Origin: Siphonodentalium dalli
Lineage: Eukaryota > Mollusca > Scaphopoda > Gadilida > Siphonodentaliidae
DNA length: 64,000 bases
Assembly: GCA_032622095.1 (NCBI GenBank)
Contig: CP136066.1
Coordinates: 65,192,609-65,256,608, forward strand
Reading direction: 5' to 3'
The translations under genes were made by a program, and so were the position numbers. How positions within the stretch are numbered: the first letter of the stretch is position 1; each line of letters starts with the position of its first letter. Below the pieces are notes generated by a model. It saw only the letters and a list, made by a program, of their open reading frames with translations. It was not told where the DNA came from and made no database searches. Below, piece by piece: positions 34,481 through 47,711 of the stretch.

Positions 34481-35879
34481 GCATATGCATCCCAAGTATA
34501 CCATGCAGTTAACAGATCTAGAGGGGTATGGATCCTGCGTACGACTTCAAAATCACACGAGTATTCCATATATACCGCGTATACAAGCAAAGGGAGATGA
34601 TACCCATGTCTGCAAGAACACAGCGGGACCACGAGATCCCATGCAGCTCACATTTAGAAAAAAGAGTTTCACTCAGGACCCGCTTAGTATGGCACGGGTT
34701 TGCAACATGCAACTGGTGACGATATGACTGGCCTTGTCTCTTTTCCTTCTCTCGTGATTTCATTTATAAATTATAAATTTTAACTTTTGGGTTTTAATAA
34801 TTGACATAATTTGGTGCGTTCGTTCGAAATTCTTTTCCAAATTTTGTAAAACCGCTCCGGGCCACTGCTCTCCGCCCTAAATTTATGACAAGTGCACGAG
34901 GAATTAAGTATCTGCACAAAAATGGGTCACTGTTCCACTATTTTTCCATCTAATTTCATATGCTTTGCGGATTCCCTCTTCTTTCTCTTTCCATCCATAC
35001 ATTTGGTACCAACTTCACTTTGGGATAAAATGTTATTATATGACCATAATTGGTTTCAGACCATTTTTCTTGATTTCTATCAAATTCTCGTGATGGGACT
35101 TTGAACAGTCCAGCAGATTATGTTGATGGGGTCCGTACAGGTATGTAATATGCATGTGACAAGTTAGTATTGTTCGGCGAAATATAATAGGTATTATATA
35201 TACCGTAGACAGAAAGAGACAGATGAAGAGCAAATCATTCCACTCCTGAGAGCGACAACGCGCGGTTGCTACCCGCGCATCGATCAAACCCATCCCACTA
35301 ATATAATGAAACCCTTAGTATCAAAAACTCACTTGAAATCTAAAGATACACGACACAGGCGTATAGATAGGTCTAGGAACTCGCACGATGGCGAGATTAC
35401 ATTAGCTTCCATTTGTACTGGAATCAAGCTGGGAAGAATGACAGATGCGTCAAAGTGTTGGTCATAAAGAACATCACTTTAATTTCTCTCTAAATTCTTG
35501 CACTAATACATTTTCAATAACTAGATTTCACCATCAATTTAGAGTAATTATAGACAGCCACAACGCGGTTTTTGAGTGGCCACTTATCGCGAGTTTTAGA
35601 GACCAATCGAGTGTTGCTAGCTTCCCGTCAACTTAAGCGACATATATTGAGTTCCGCTTCAGACTACTTGATGGTCCAACATCGTCGCCTATGAATACGA
35701 GAAATTCATTGAATATTTCTACGAGGTTTCCATTTGGGATGACCTCTCAACGTATTGACTTTTCGTCAGATATCGCACAATTCTTTCTCATATCATAAAT
35801 TATGCTGGTGTAATTTCTCGGTTAAGTCGGCGTTTATAAAGATGAACCACATATCTGGAGTAACGCGACTGACGCCAGG
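34481..35879. other. intergenic, nothing recognised
   Basis: Overlapping chance frames at 34485-34763 on both strands and two frames of 63-85 codons further on; none shows a domain. The segment 35440-35640 is relatively unique and contains 'GAGTAATTATAGAC'. Confidence 0.4.
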
Positions 35880-36380
35880 GTAAAATCAATGTAACTGGTA
35901 TACTTACCGTTCCCTTGGTCTAATGTCATTGATGCATCTATGAGGTTCTCTCTCTAGGGCCCGCTGAAGAACGCTTCATCCAACGATTGACGACCATGCA
36001 GTGAAGTTAAACACGAGCGGGTTACCACCAAAATCAATGTAACTGGTGAATGTATACTTTCCATTCGCTTATTCTAATGACATGGATATATAGGAGTCCC
36101 CTCTATCAAGGGACACCAGTATGCATCAACTGACGTATATATGTTTCACCGACCAGACACAGCAATATCAAACACTATATACCACGCAATAGTATTCATA
36201 GCAGCCTCGGCACCTATAGTATATATACCATGCACGCAATAGTATTCATAGCAGCCTCGGCACCTATAGTATATATACCACGCAATAGTATTCATAGCAG
36301 CCTCGGCACCTATATAGTATATATTTACCACTGTCTCCAGAGTCAACGCTATGCATCAACTGACGTATAACGAGCGTATT
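35880..36380. repeat. cluster of degenerate direct repeats with a 47-50 bp tandem array
   Basis: 'AAAATCAATGTAACTGGT' occurs at 35882 and 36032. 'TATGCATCAACTGACGTATA' occurs at about 36120 and 36352. Between the latter, three tandem units (36181-36325) contain 'GCAATAGTATTCATAGCAGC' and 'CTCGGCACCTATA'. The 66-codon frame here is repeat-derived. Confidence 0.75.
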
Positions 36381-37417
36381 TGAACCAATTTGGGTCACCA
36401 CTATCACGTGTACGCCAAGGCCACGTAAGGTCAGTGCGTAACGTCAACTACCATCAAAATCACAAGGACTATACCGACCAAATACTGTCACTACGCACCA
36501 CACCAGCAACTATATACACACACGATCAGTCACCGATACATCTTAAAACCTAGATCATACCATGAATATCCACTCTGCAGCTGGCTAACGCCCGTAGAGA
36601 TAATAGTTTACTAGTACAAAACCTTGGAACTTTTTGAAGTTTTGACAGGGAACCTTATAAAGTCGAAAAAATAACGCGGGGAATATATTTCTTAGTTATT
36701 ATCTTTTCCTTAATAATGTACTTAACTGCATGTATATAGTTGAATGTCCCAATTCAAAATTGCATGCTTTTCCGTGCATGTGTAAGCCGATATCGCAATA
36801 AACAATTAATTGTAAGTGACGCAAAGCAAAATTGCTCACAAATTTATTTAAATCGTGAAAGTTCGAGTTAGGACATTCATCAACATTGTTGAGGAACACA
36901 TACAAACTAAGAAATACATTCCTCGATTTGTTTTTCGACTTTATACAGTTCCCTGTCAAAACTTAAAAAAGTTCCCAGGTTTTGTACTGCATGGTGGAAT
37001 ATGATCTATACGGTCTTTCTCCCATGGAAGCGACATCTCGTATTGTCCAGTATTTATCGTAATTTATTTTGGAATGGCTGAAGTAGTCAATATTTAAGCT
37101 TCTATACACACATATATATACAGTTCAAACAATCGTGATTTCTGAAATTTTACAGCAGATCGGATTCCGGGGAAACTCTGTTAAACGGGGAAATAAATAC
37201 CAGCACTGACTTCAATCAATACAAATCACAACCCATTGTATGCACATCTATATCTCAGGCTTCAAAGATACCACATCCGACTTACTGGCACCACGCAATG
37301 ACTATATACTTGTATAGTTCCAGTGAAGAACACATATGACTCTTGAATGTGAACATAATTGCCAAATGGTCACGTAGATACGTCGCTGTATCATACATGT
37401 GTTGCTACAACATATCC
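36381..37417. other. intergenic with one broad inverted repeat
   Basis: 'GTACAAAACCTTGGAACTTT' with 'TTTTGACAGGGAAC' (about 36614-36654) is complementary to 'GTTCCCTGTCAAAACTTAAA' and 'AGTTCCCAGGTTTTGTAC' (36948-36988). This marks a roughly 375-bp element 36614-36988 of unknown class; its target duplication is not evident. The rest is unremarkable. Confidence 0.5.
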
Positions 37418-37700
37418 TCGCACAAATACGCACATACTCGACCTATACAGTGAAATAGGTACATAATGTGATTATTTGATTCGAAAATAGATCGTACATT
37501 TGAAAAGTCGTGGTTTTGGCTTATTTGTATCAATGTTCGCACATAATCTGCTTAGAATAGCCTCATTATGAGTCGATAATGTGGCCAAAATGCTCTCATT
37601 TTCATCACATTATCGACTCAAAATGATGCGATTCTAAACAGATTATCTACCTAAAACAATTTCTTTATATAATGTGCGGGTTTTCGGGAGAACAGGATGG
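37418..37700. repeat. dispersed repeat family R, ATAATGTG subfamily (copy 2)
   Basis: Runs from 'CATATCCTCGCACAAATACG' to 'TCGGGAGAACAGG'. Contains the palindromic pair 'CATTATGAGTCGATAATGTG' / 'CACATTATCGACTC' and lacks most of the GCGGCC core. Confidence 0.7.
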
Positions 37701-39001
37701 TTGCTAAGTTTATATTTCGACTATAGATCAGCGCTATGAATATGCCGACCGCTATCTTCCTATCGGGTTCGTTCAGGTGCAATAGGGGCTTTTCGTTAAT
37801 CAGAAAATCTGATTTACAGATCAACACGCGACTTGCTGACTTTTCGCGTTTCGTTGATGGTTTTCACCTTCAAATGTTAAATGGCTAGCCCTTGGTACAA
37901 TGTATCTCATCTTTTCTCCAACGGACAAAATAAGATAACATATTGTGGATGAGAACTACACTGTATGACAGGCTACATTAAGAGGGCGTGTATCCACAGG
38001 CTAATATAAAACAAAACCATCAAAGTAATTTATTGACGCGTTCGATATCGAGTTAGAAGATAAAAACATTTTCCTTTTGTGATGATACGAATCGGCGTTT
38101 ACAACAAACAACACTTGACTTCTCCCGAAGTCAAACTCATCTTCTTCTAATGAGCTTAAGTCATTTAGGTGACCAGACGAGCACTGACAAGTACGACGGG
38201 GATAAATTAATTTGTCTCGGGCAATCGAGTATCTTCAATAGCTAGCCTCGTTTTGGCCCCAGGCCATGTGACTCCCCTTGGCGACGGGAACGACTGTCCG
38301 GGCATGATTTGTAAGAAGTGTCGTTGTCCTTCTTATCGCGGCAACTGAATTTCGATATCGCGCAAAGATCGCAATGACCTGACATGTTTCTAATTAGTTA
38401 ACATATTAATAACAAACATTTTCACGCGATTGACATGATAACGTCGACATTTCAGTTAGATGCAGGCTCTGATTTGTTCAGGCACGCGAGTGGGTGTCAC
38501 GAGCGAAACGTGTTTATCCTTATATTGTAGGCGTAAAATAACATACATTATGTGATTAAGATAATAGACAAGATAACTGCACATTATCAACAACCAGTTT
38601 TGTGAGATGAGGTAAATATAAGTGCGACCTGCTCTTGTCCTCAAAACCCATCGTCTTTAATAACTGTATTACCTTCTTCATGGTATCAGATCAATAAATA
38701 AGTTTAATTTAAACCATTTTTGTCTAAACAATGAATAGTTTATTTTTGCATCGTGTATTATATAATCGTAGATTGACCATGTACTGGTAGAAACAAAAGT
38801 CGGTAGTTATCAATTTGTCACAATTATACATGATGAAAGTTATTGCTGTGACATGCCATTACGGGACCATTACTTACACATATATTATAACATATACACG
38901 GTCCATATCTTTATTTATCCGAGTAACAAAGACATTTTGATAAAGATTGACAATTTATAACATAACAACATTCGTCATCATGGCCTGTAAATATCAGCCT
39001 G
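37701..39001. other. intergenic; possible conserved block at about 38100-38460
   Basis: The segment 38100-38460 is GC-balanced and non-repetitive ('GGCCCCAGGCCATGTGACTC', 'CTTGGCGACGGGAACG', then 'TAATTAGTTAACATATTAAT') and may be regulatory or ancient conserved DNA. No open frame supports coding. Confidence 0.25.
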
Positions 39002-39308
39002 ATCTCCAGAAAACCCGCACATTATCTGCCTATAATATATTTTGTTTTAGGTATAGATGATCTTCTTAGAATTTCCTCATTTTGAATCGATAATATGCTG
39101 AAAATGAGAGCGCTTATGCACATTATCGACTTATACTGAGGCGATTATAAGCAGATTATGTGCGGACACCAATAAGCCAACTCACGACATTTCAGGTGTT
39201 AGCTCTTTAACACGTGTTTTCACTGTGGCCCGCCTCATAAAACGGAATACAAATAAAAATTTCAAATTATAGGTCGATTATGTGCGTACTTGCGCGAGGA
39301 TAGGTTAA
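39002..39308. repeat. dispersed repeat family R, ATAATGTG subfamily (copy 3, inverted)
   Basis: Opposite orientation to the copy at 37418-37700: 'CTGATCTCCAGAAAACCCGC' at the left and 'GCGCGAGGATAGG' at the right. Retains the core 'TTTTCACTGTGGCCCGCC'. Confidence 0.7.
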
Positions 39309-41043
39309 GAATATGCAAACAGCGTGCTTCTACCAATTTTTTGTTTCGAACTACTGTGAATTGGGTGTAACTACGTGTCTGAAATATATTTCCGACCCCT
39401 TCCATGGATGTGACCAATTGTAGTTAATAATTAAGGACTATAGATACTCAAATTATATATTTATATACAGAGCAGGAAGTAGTATATAGCGCATGCCTTC
39501 AAAACTGGCAACACAAGATTATTTACAGCAAAAGTCACGTCTTAAAGAAATTAACAACAAAATATTTAATATTACCATACTTTGTTCATAATAATTGAAG
39601 ACCTACTGGTAGTATTGACAAAACAATTTCACATAAACAAATGTTTACCTCAGATATAGGCAACTTACAATTGGAGAAGGCTAATTTAGAAATCAAGTTT
39701 TCTTCAGAAAAAAAATAGTCTTGTTAATATTATTTAAAGATACAGGCGGCGTTGGCGGTGGGTATGCTGTTAAAATATTCACCCCCATCAAAAACCGCCA
39801 TAAACAAAAAGATTACTAAAATTTTGACATACTTGGTTCTTATACCAATCAGAAATGTGGCATAAACAGTATGTTATTGTCAAATGTTTTTCCTTTGTTA
39901 TGTAAACAAAAGCAAAACACGTTACGGAACCTGGCTTTTGGTTAGATCCGGATATGGTAAACATAAAGAGCGTTTTGTATTAATATTTTTTCTGATATGG
40001 AAATAATGAAGAGCGTATATATCATTTTTGTGTGATTAACCAATAGAATTGCGCTGTGTTATGTAAACAGAAGCACAACTTATGTAACACGAGCAGGCTC
40101 TTGTTTACGTACACCATCGTACGTCTTGACGACAATATACTATTTACGCGCTGATTATGTTTGGCATATGAACAAAACTATATATATTTTAATATTCCTT
40201 CTGTTGATGGCGATTTGAACAAAAATATGAATATTTCTGCAACGAACGCCGCCCGTGCCTTTAAGAGCAGATGAAGTTTTTTATTGGACTAAATTAATTT
40301 ATATGTTCTATAACTGTTGTAACTTTGTATATCAAATGTCTTACTATATGAACTGTCAGGCTGTGGATAGAGATAAAACAAAGGAAACTGGACGACCCGA
40401 TCCCACCACAATATCGCTAATATAGTCTCACATCAGATGACAATTGATTGTGTTCCGTACATACAAACGATAACGATTTTTCATAGAGAATTATATCTGA
40501 AACATTTTAATTATGACAGAACGATTCATTTTATACGGCTATGATTGCCAAGACAAAAGGACACGCGTATGTATGATAGTTCTCCAGCATCGGGTGTATG
40601 AATTATTAATTACGTGGGATTAATTAGCAGTTCGCGCCCAGTTCAGGCACGCGTAGTTATCAACGATTAAATGTCAAGAAACACCCTAAACCAAAAGAAA
40701 AGAGTTTTCGTATATGCATTCATCGACATAGTATATGCATTCTTTATATGTTTAGCATCTACGGCATTAACCCTTGTCCTGGAATATACAAAGGGAAGCA
40801 ATATATTCTTCCGGAATATGTGACAAGGAATTATACTATAGTAGACGATTCCTGTAAATGATATAATATGCATACTATTATAATGTACACAGAAAAATAC
40901 TGCGCATATTCCATTCTATATAATACATGCATACGTATGTTATTTCTAGCAGAAAGTATAGCTGCCCTCAATAGGCAATGCCGAAATAAAGTGTCCAAAT
41001 TTAAGTATATTAATAATGCCATCTGTACAGTGTGCATATTGAC
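39309..41043. other. intergenic, nothing firm
   Basis: 'TTAACCCTTGTC' at 40768 with 'GACAAGGAATTA' at 40821-40832 could be a 60-bp relic of a TTAA element but is too short to call. Two 'AAGAGCGT' words at 39965 and 40011. Confidence 0.4.
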
Positions 41044-41417
41044 ATATCCTCGAGAAGATACATGTAGGTTCATATATGACCTAAATATTCACACAGATTC
41101 GCATGGAACTTATTGATTATATGAAATAAGCTCCTATAGGCCCTATACCGTTAAATAGCTGCAGTGAAAACGCATTATAAAGAGCGTTAAGCTGGTTCTT
41201 CTTGTCGATGAAACAGTTAGATTAAATAGTGCATATATGAACTATTAAATAGTGCATATATGAACTAATTTAGAATTGAAATAAGCTCATATACGACTGT
41301 TTTGATCGTGTTCCATTTAGGTTCATATATAGTATAGTTAGATTCAAATAATCCCGATATGGGCCTATTTCGTGTGTTTGAAATAAGTTCTATTTGAGCT
41401 TATTTAATGGGAGAACT
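41044..41417. repeat. dispersed repeat family R, AATAAGC subfamily (copy)
   Basis: From 'CATATCCTCGAGAAGATACA' to 'GGGAGAACTGG'. Has 'GAAAACGCATTATAAAGAGC', 'TTGAAATAAGCTCATATACG' and a duplicated 24-bp unit 'TTAAATAGTGCATATATGAA' at 41222-41270. Confidence 0.75.
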
Positions 41418-42189
41418 GGCTGGCATTACTGCAGCAGTTTTGCTTCTGAGACGTCCACCAATCTATAGGATGGGGGTTATTGTTGGAGATGAATGTCGCT
41501 CGGGGATAAACCTAAGTTTCTGGACTCAATGATGCGGTGGAAACTGCATGTGCAGAACCTAAATTGAACTATTATTTGGCCGCAACAAACATTTGTATTG
41601 ATCACTGTTAAGTATAACTAGCAATTCGGGGATAGCTAATGGGTTACCAGATAACGAGGACTCCCGGTTTCTCAGCTAGAGTGACAGGATATATTGATGC
41701 CAAAAAACAGTCCGGTAATAGCGAAGTTGGTTCTAATCCAGATATTCACATTATTTGTAATCAACACAAGGGAGGGCTGATCATATTCAGTAATGGTATG
41801 TACGCCAGGCCTGTCAGTATTATTGGCTTGAAAATGCAATTAGAATTCGACGATGGCAGTCAAAATGGCCTGCAATGTGTCTATTTTAGATTCTATATAT
41901 TCATTGTCTATGTTATAACACTGAACACGACAACAACATATGTTGTGATCTCATTAACAACGTGAAATCATCGCAATCGATGTCCGTGACTATTTCAAGC
42001 TTTGTGATGATTCTATTGCAATAAACGAGAAGGATTCATTTATCGTCAAGAAAATTACACGGGTCACGTTTACACTTTACCCACATCAGGACACTGCTAT
42101 CGAAAAGTTAAACCCATCGGTGATATTCACAAGAAAGGACTATTGTATGAACTCCATAAGCCAGTAATTATAGTATGTAGACCTATAAC
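41418..42189. other. intergenic; 108-codon frame without recognisable domain
   Basis: The plus-strand frame 41639-41965 is the longest here. Its first 60 residues are of ordinary protein-like composition and the last 40 are hydrophobic. I recognise no family and see no splice signals that extend it; chance is likely. Confidence 0.2.
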
Positions 42190-42530
42190 GGCAGGGACGT
42201 GGCTAGATGGTGGGTGTCCACTTGAGATATCCAATTTCATCCCCATTGAATCAGTCCAAAGTCGCAGGTTCGCGAAATTACAATTGCATCGCCCCCATTT
42301 GGTTGGAACTTTCCAACTGGTACGCCAAGCTTTCTATCTTTTGGGAACGTCCAACCTCTCACCCAATATGGTTGGAAAATGTTCAACTGATGGCCATTTC
42401 AGGCAAAAAAATTCACCAAAATAGAAATATATGCTGATGTTGGTTTAAAACTATAAATTCCCCACTAATTAATGCTTGCAAAATCAAACGAGAACCATTT
42501 CAGCCTATATGTGGTGTAATATATCCAACT
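42190..42530. repeat. TTGGTCTAAA dispersed repeat (inverted copy)
   Basis: Reverse-complement counterpart of 9743-9965, extended by 'GGTTTAAAACTATAAATTCC' and 'CACTAATTAATGCTTGC', which match the hairpin at 9630-9742. Open frames at 42143-42437 are repeat-derived. Confidence 0.55.
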
Positions 42531-44467
42531 TATGCTGTGCCAGGCATGAAATTTCCAACCTGATATTTTGTTACCAAACTTTGGGGGTGAGACACCCACA
42601 AAACAATGTGCCACATCGCTGCAATAACGTTTGGGGGTATCCGCTGTCGTTAATTACTGGTAGCGAGAAATTGAGTGGATAAGCTCAGCTTTCCATGAGT
42701 CACGACCGCTGATACCCTGGCCGTTATGTCTCGTCGAATATATAAAAGGTAGATGGTGTGTTCTGAGATTGAAACAGTGCCTATATAGGCCTAAACTTAA
42801 TTGACAGGTATATATATACAACCACACACCACACCGTTCATGGGCAGCTGATTATCTTTCAACGACGTCTCGTGAGAATTATTCCGACAAGTCGATATCG
42901 ATATTCACGGTCATCATGTCCGGTCTACAGTGCTTCTCATTACCCCAAGTGGCTCAGTCGATATATGGCACAGCAATAGGCGACCATATCCCTCACGGCA
43001 ATTGCAAAGATTGTTGAACGACAACTTACGTCGCAATCATCTGCAAGGCAATCAATATCTGACATGTAGCGCAGTTGAAACAGTATCACATGCATTTGTC
43101 TCACTATTGCCCAGTCTTTTGAGCTGAATGAGACATGTCTCCGCAACCTTGATCATTTGGAAACAAAATTAGAAGCTTTTAAATCGCGTTCCTTATTAAA
43201 ACATTGAGGTATTCGCTAAAGATTAAAACTATATACAATTATAATAGACAGATGCAAGCCTTATTATTTACACTGACATTAGGTAAGTGATCTCGGCTAC
43301 TTTTTGTTGCGACATTATATTCAAACATTCTAAGAGGGGAAACAATCAAAATCAAATACTGCATGCTTTATATCCTCACTGGCTTTGATTTTGGGGTTGG
43401 GGGTTATCGAACTCATTATCAATGATAATATATATTTTATTTTTATTAAGCTACACACATTTATATACATCGAATATTGTTCATTTTATTTCTGTCGGCG
43501 TGAAACAGTAACCATTCAATATTACACATGTGTAAGAGATGGCTAACAATAAGCACTATATATGCTTACTGCCAAATCATGTTATAACCATTCACTTATA
43601 TATTCCACTTTCATACCGTGAAAAATGTACAATAATTCTGGTTATAATAACATATGCTTAAACCAAGCCGGTTTAGTTCTCGGTTATAGCGAGGATATGT
43701 GATACACGCAACGAGAGGATAACTTGGTTCATATATCCCAACAAGTTTGTCAGTTGTTTAACGAAGGTACGTATACAATGAAGTTATATCTATATACAAC
43801 AACTCTCGATGCGAACTTCACCAATATACAAGTGGCACCTATGTAATATGGCATGCTATGGTGTATAAGCGCCCTCACTTTTGTAAATATCATTCTGTAT
43901 TTCTCAATATTCATTTGCAACGAGAATAAAGCGTCAATCAAACCTGAAACAGTTAAAAATTGGACCGACAGCAACGCATAAAAATAATAGCAAACATACA
44001 CAAGTAATAATCAACAAAATAAAGGACAAAATCAATGTTCAGCAAACCTCGTGTGGTTTCGGTGTTGTAAAAAGCTTATATCATTTAAAACAGCTTTAAT
44101 CAAGATGACTCAAGATATTGTCGCACAACAACAGACAAAACCGTTATATTATTGTTTCTAAATATATATATATGTTATTGAGTATTCTATATGTTCTAGA
44201 TGGATAATGGATTTTTATTATTACATTTAGAAATGTGAGACTACATTTCAGAACAAAACAGTATTTTTCAGCCTCGATTTGCTCTATCAAGTGCATCCAC
44301 CCACCACTATATATAGCTAACATACATCATGGTTTTCGTATGCTCTGTACGTCAGAACCGTGACACTCCAGCTTAGAATGTTCTGGCATACGACTTTGAT
44401 AGTAAAACAATTAATGACTGAGAATGAACCGAAAAACATACACGTGTATAGAACAGATTATCTGGAT
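42531..44467. other. intergenic, nothing recognised
   Basis: Moderate-GC patch at 42830-43150 with overlapping frames on both strands (65 and 68 codons), neither with a domain. Confidence 0.4.
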
Positions 44468-44492
44468 AACCAGTGGTTAGTAACCACTGGTT
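44468..44492. repeat. perfect 25-bp palindrome
   Basis: AACCAGTGGTTA and its exact complement separated by one G. Each arm is itself almost self-complementary, so it could fold in two registers. Confidence 0.9.
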
Positions 44493-45497
44493 ACATAATC
44501 ACTTACATGTGAGGGTCACAACACTCAGAAGGGTATCCACCACAATTGAAATGGTGCACCTGTACAAGCATCAGCCGAGGACAAGAGGTCGCTTCCTGTC
44601 CTATACTGCCGCTCACATGAAGACAAATCGAAATCAGATATATATAGGCGACGGTGCGTATGTTCGCCATCGTCTGACGCTCAAGTTTCGATCTTTTCCA
44701 TTCGTTTCTTGCATGCAGAGCACAGGTATACCACACACTTATTTGGATTGATGACCCTATACACATCTGGTATGATGAATTTAGATGACCCTTGTGCAAC
44801 TCAAATAGCATACCGAACTCGAGTATGTCACTTAGGAAATCGACAAGGGCTATTAGGTGATCCGATGTATATCGCCACCTTAATAGCACCATCTCAGAAA
44901 ACAAGAACGTGGGCTATATACACAATTCATAATTCCACCAGATGTCTATTACTATACTATAAGTGTCATTATAAATCTGAAATATACCAGCTTACTGTAT
45001 TTCTATGCAACCTTATTCTCTGTGAGGGTATGTTGCTGGCATTAGTGTTAGCGATATATAAATAATTGATTAATAAACTCGTATACAACTATTTTTGTTG
45101 ATCAACCACTTTGCATTATCTCAGTCGTATACTTGCATGCAACTTACCTGTACAATTTCAAAGTGTAAAGAGCATGGATCCCAACACGTGGTCCCGTGTT
45201 TTACCAATCAGTACATGATGGCTTCATCAGGATGTCGTATACACAACACGATTCAATTTGATGTCGTTCACGTCTCCAAGTGTCATTACAATTGCCATTT
45301 AAATATATCAACTGCATATACTTCCACGCATTGGTATTCTTGGCGAAGATTGATTTTAATGTATGTTTTTGTAATAAATTATTGATCAACATTGCTCATT
45401 TGCTTACCAATTATCAACCACCTTGAACAATCTCAGTCACAGATGCATGCAACTTAATTACATGGTTGTATATAGATCGTGGTAATATTCATAACAT
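44493..45497. other. intergenic with several long chance frames
   Basis: Frames of 92-133 codons overlap on both strands (44473-45065). No domain, coiled coil or signal peptide is convincing, and the overlap of three frames of similar length argues against a gene. Confidence 0.35.
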
Positions 45498-45630
45498 TGT
45501 ACACCTTTATAGACTTTATTCACGAGCTTCCGACCCTTCGATGGGTCTTTCTCAAGAAACGTAAGAAAGACCTCAAGAAGGGTCGGAAGCTCGTGAGTTA
45601 AAAATCATAACCCGTCTATAACGGTGTCAC
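45498..45630. repeat. fold-back structure around CACGAGCTTCCGACCC
   Basis: The inner stem 45521-45595 pairs 'CACGAGCTTCCGACCCTTC' with its exact complement, and inside it 'GGTCTTTCT' with 'AGAAAGACC'. The outer flanks 'ACACCTTTATAGACTTTATT' and 'TATAACGGTGTCAC' also pair imperfectly. It looks like two oppositely oriented element ends joined head to head; the family is not identified. Confidence 0.6.
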
Positions 45631-46293
45631 AATCTTATTTATATTATCAATTCTGGAGACTTGTACGGTGTTTCATATACTTAGGTATAGATCATGGATC
45701 AACATATAATGATGCTTGGCATATCAACCCGCCATAAGTCGTCTACCACTGATGCTCGATTGAACACTATTGATGTTGAATTTTATGTCCCAGGCAAAGG
45801 AAGGGCATAATAATTTTTGAATATTGGTAAATTTTGAACGTCTGACACAAGAATAGATGGTTTTTATATGTGCTGTTGTGTGCTTTTAAGGCAATCATGG
45901 CGTCCACAGTGTATGTAGAAATATATCAACTTTGTTCTTACTTTTATTATTAATTTGTCCAATCACGAGATTTCGCATGTCAATCAATAAATCGAGTTGA
46001 CATTCGGTGGGTGACAACGAATGTTGTCTCTCACCCAACCGGAAGTTTCAACCCAGAAATACAATTTTGTCTTTCAAACTTAAAACGATTTTCTTCGTCC
46101 GTCGTATTGACCCTTTCCGACTCAAATATCAACCTCTGTTTATGAGAGTCAAAATGTTCGAGAGCTTTTGGCGATTGTCTTGGGCAATTGGCTCAACTTC
46201 ACTATAATGCATCCATTTCCTGTGATACCGGTTCTGAGTGTGCGGTGTCCAGCTTTATTTTTCAGTACTTTGAAGTCATAGTTCCAAAATGGG

Positions 46294-46485
46294 ATGAACG
46301 ATCCATTGCTAAGAATGCGCCGAGACATTTCAACTCTTCGTCTATATTCATGGCTTGGAATAAAACGTTTTATACACATGCATACTTTCTTGGCTCTTGC
46401 ACTTGTGGCCATGGCCATACTTTTGGCGCTGACAGCTTTGTGTATCCACCTTTCCGCGCCGGTGTTGAGACCGATGGGCGGTTAG
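46294..46485 (+). CDS. possible membrane-anchor coding segment, low confidence
   Basis: A 63-codon frame with an ATG directly after an in-frame TAG (12 nt upstream). It has an arginine-rich start (Leu-Leu-Arg-Met-Arg-Arg near residue 5), then a clean 20-residue hydrophobic stretch (about residues 31-50, Leu/Ala-rich) and a short Pro-containing end. The GC content of the hydrophobic part exceeds its surroundings. That is the plan of a type II signal anchor, and a donor-like G|GTTAGA overlaps its stop. No partner exon was found and no family is recognised. Chance remains more likely. Confidence 0.15.
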   Translation: MNDPLLRMRRDISTLRLYSWLGIKRFIHMHTFLALALVAMAILLALTALCIHLSAPVLRPMGG

Positions 46486-46508
46486 AACTTTGCACTTTTC
46501 AAAAATAA

Positions 46509-47674
46509 TTGTTTTTGACATATGTTACTATATATCTGGAGCCAATATCTTAAACTCGAATAATCTATATCGCGGATTATCAACACAGTTATGCTGCTAT
46601 TAACGGTATATATGAGGAGCAAATAACACATGCATTTGCATAATAGATGAAAATTTAAATTTCTTTGTACATTCAATTAATCATAATGATTCTGCACCTC
46701 AATGTAAGGCTGTCCTATGGTTGTCTCGAATAAGTTGGATATACCCTGAGACTTATTTCAATTTTAATGTTACTAATAACTAATCCTGAGCTCGCAGTTG
46801 AGGCACACGTTAATTCAACCACACATTCGTACGTATCTTACATAAACGAATAACTGTTGAAGTGAATCTATAAAATGCAGACATGGACATGGACCTTATC
46901 CGGATCGTTGTTTGTTATCACATTACCATAATCTAAAACACTAATTAATAAGTTGACGTCAACGCATCGTGAGGTCACGTCAACGATTCAACATTCAGAT
47001 ATGTCATTCCACACGAAAAAGGCCGTACGATAGTGACATTAAAATTGAAACAAGTCTCAATGCGTATCCAACTTATTTCTTGCAACATTCAATAAGGAGA
47101 AAACCATTCACTGGGTCAGTCCTGTTTGGCTTGACATATTTCAATTGGCCAGTTATACTCTGCAGTGCTCGACAATAATGGAACAAATGTTTCTTGACAC
47201 TGGGATCAAATCCAACACCCATGCAGTTACTGAGGATATACCTCAGTCTCATTTCTACTAAGATAGTTGACACATCTACGTTCAATACGTTGGTTGAGTT
47301 GCCATATGTAAGGCATATATTCTACAACAACCGCACCAGACTATACTATTCGAATTATGTTGGTAGATACTGCATGGTACATACATGTAGCTATAGCGGT
47401 GTCCCGTTTAATGACTGCATATATATCAGCTCTCTGTACAACACCACACCGAGATGCGTGTAAACTGTGCTAGATTCAAACATTCAACAATCATGAAAAC
47501 GTAAAGCAACGTAACATGACACGACAGAAACATACATTTATGTAAATGAACTGGGAACAAAACTGCAAATATCAGGAAGACAATAAAACAGGTAAGAGAA
47601 ATTTAATTATAAAAACCGAGAAGAGTGGTTACTCTAGCCGATTGATTGAGCCGGCTCAGCTCGAACACTTGAAG

Positions 47675-47676
<2 letters not shown>
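46509..47676. other. intergenic, nothing recognised
   Basis: Two opposite, overlapping frames near 46969-47463 (up to 89 codons) without a domain. Confidence 0.4.

Positions 47677-47709
<33 letters not shown>
47677..47709. repeat. (AT)n microsatellite
   Basis: About 33 bp of AT dinucleotide, followed by a GC-richer patch (47715-47900) of unknown nature. Confidence 0.9.

Positions 47710-47711
<2 letters not shown>

Noticed and set aside
40768-40832. 60-bp TTAA element
   Set aside because: Complementarity of the ends is only about ten bases and the right target reads ATTA; no second copy seen.
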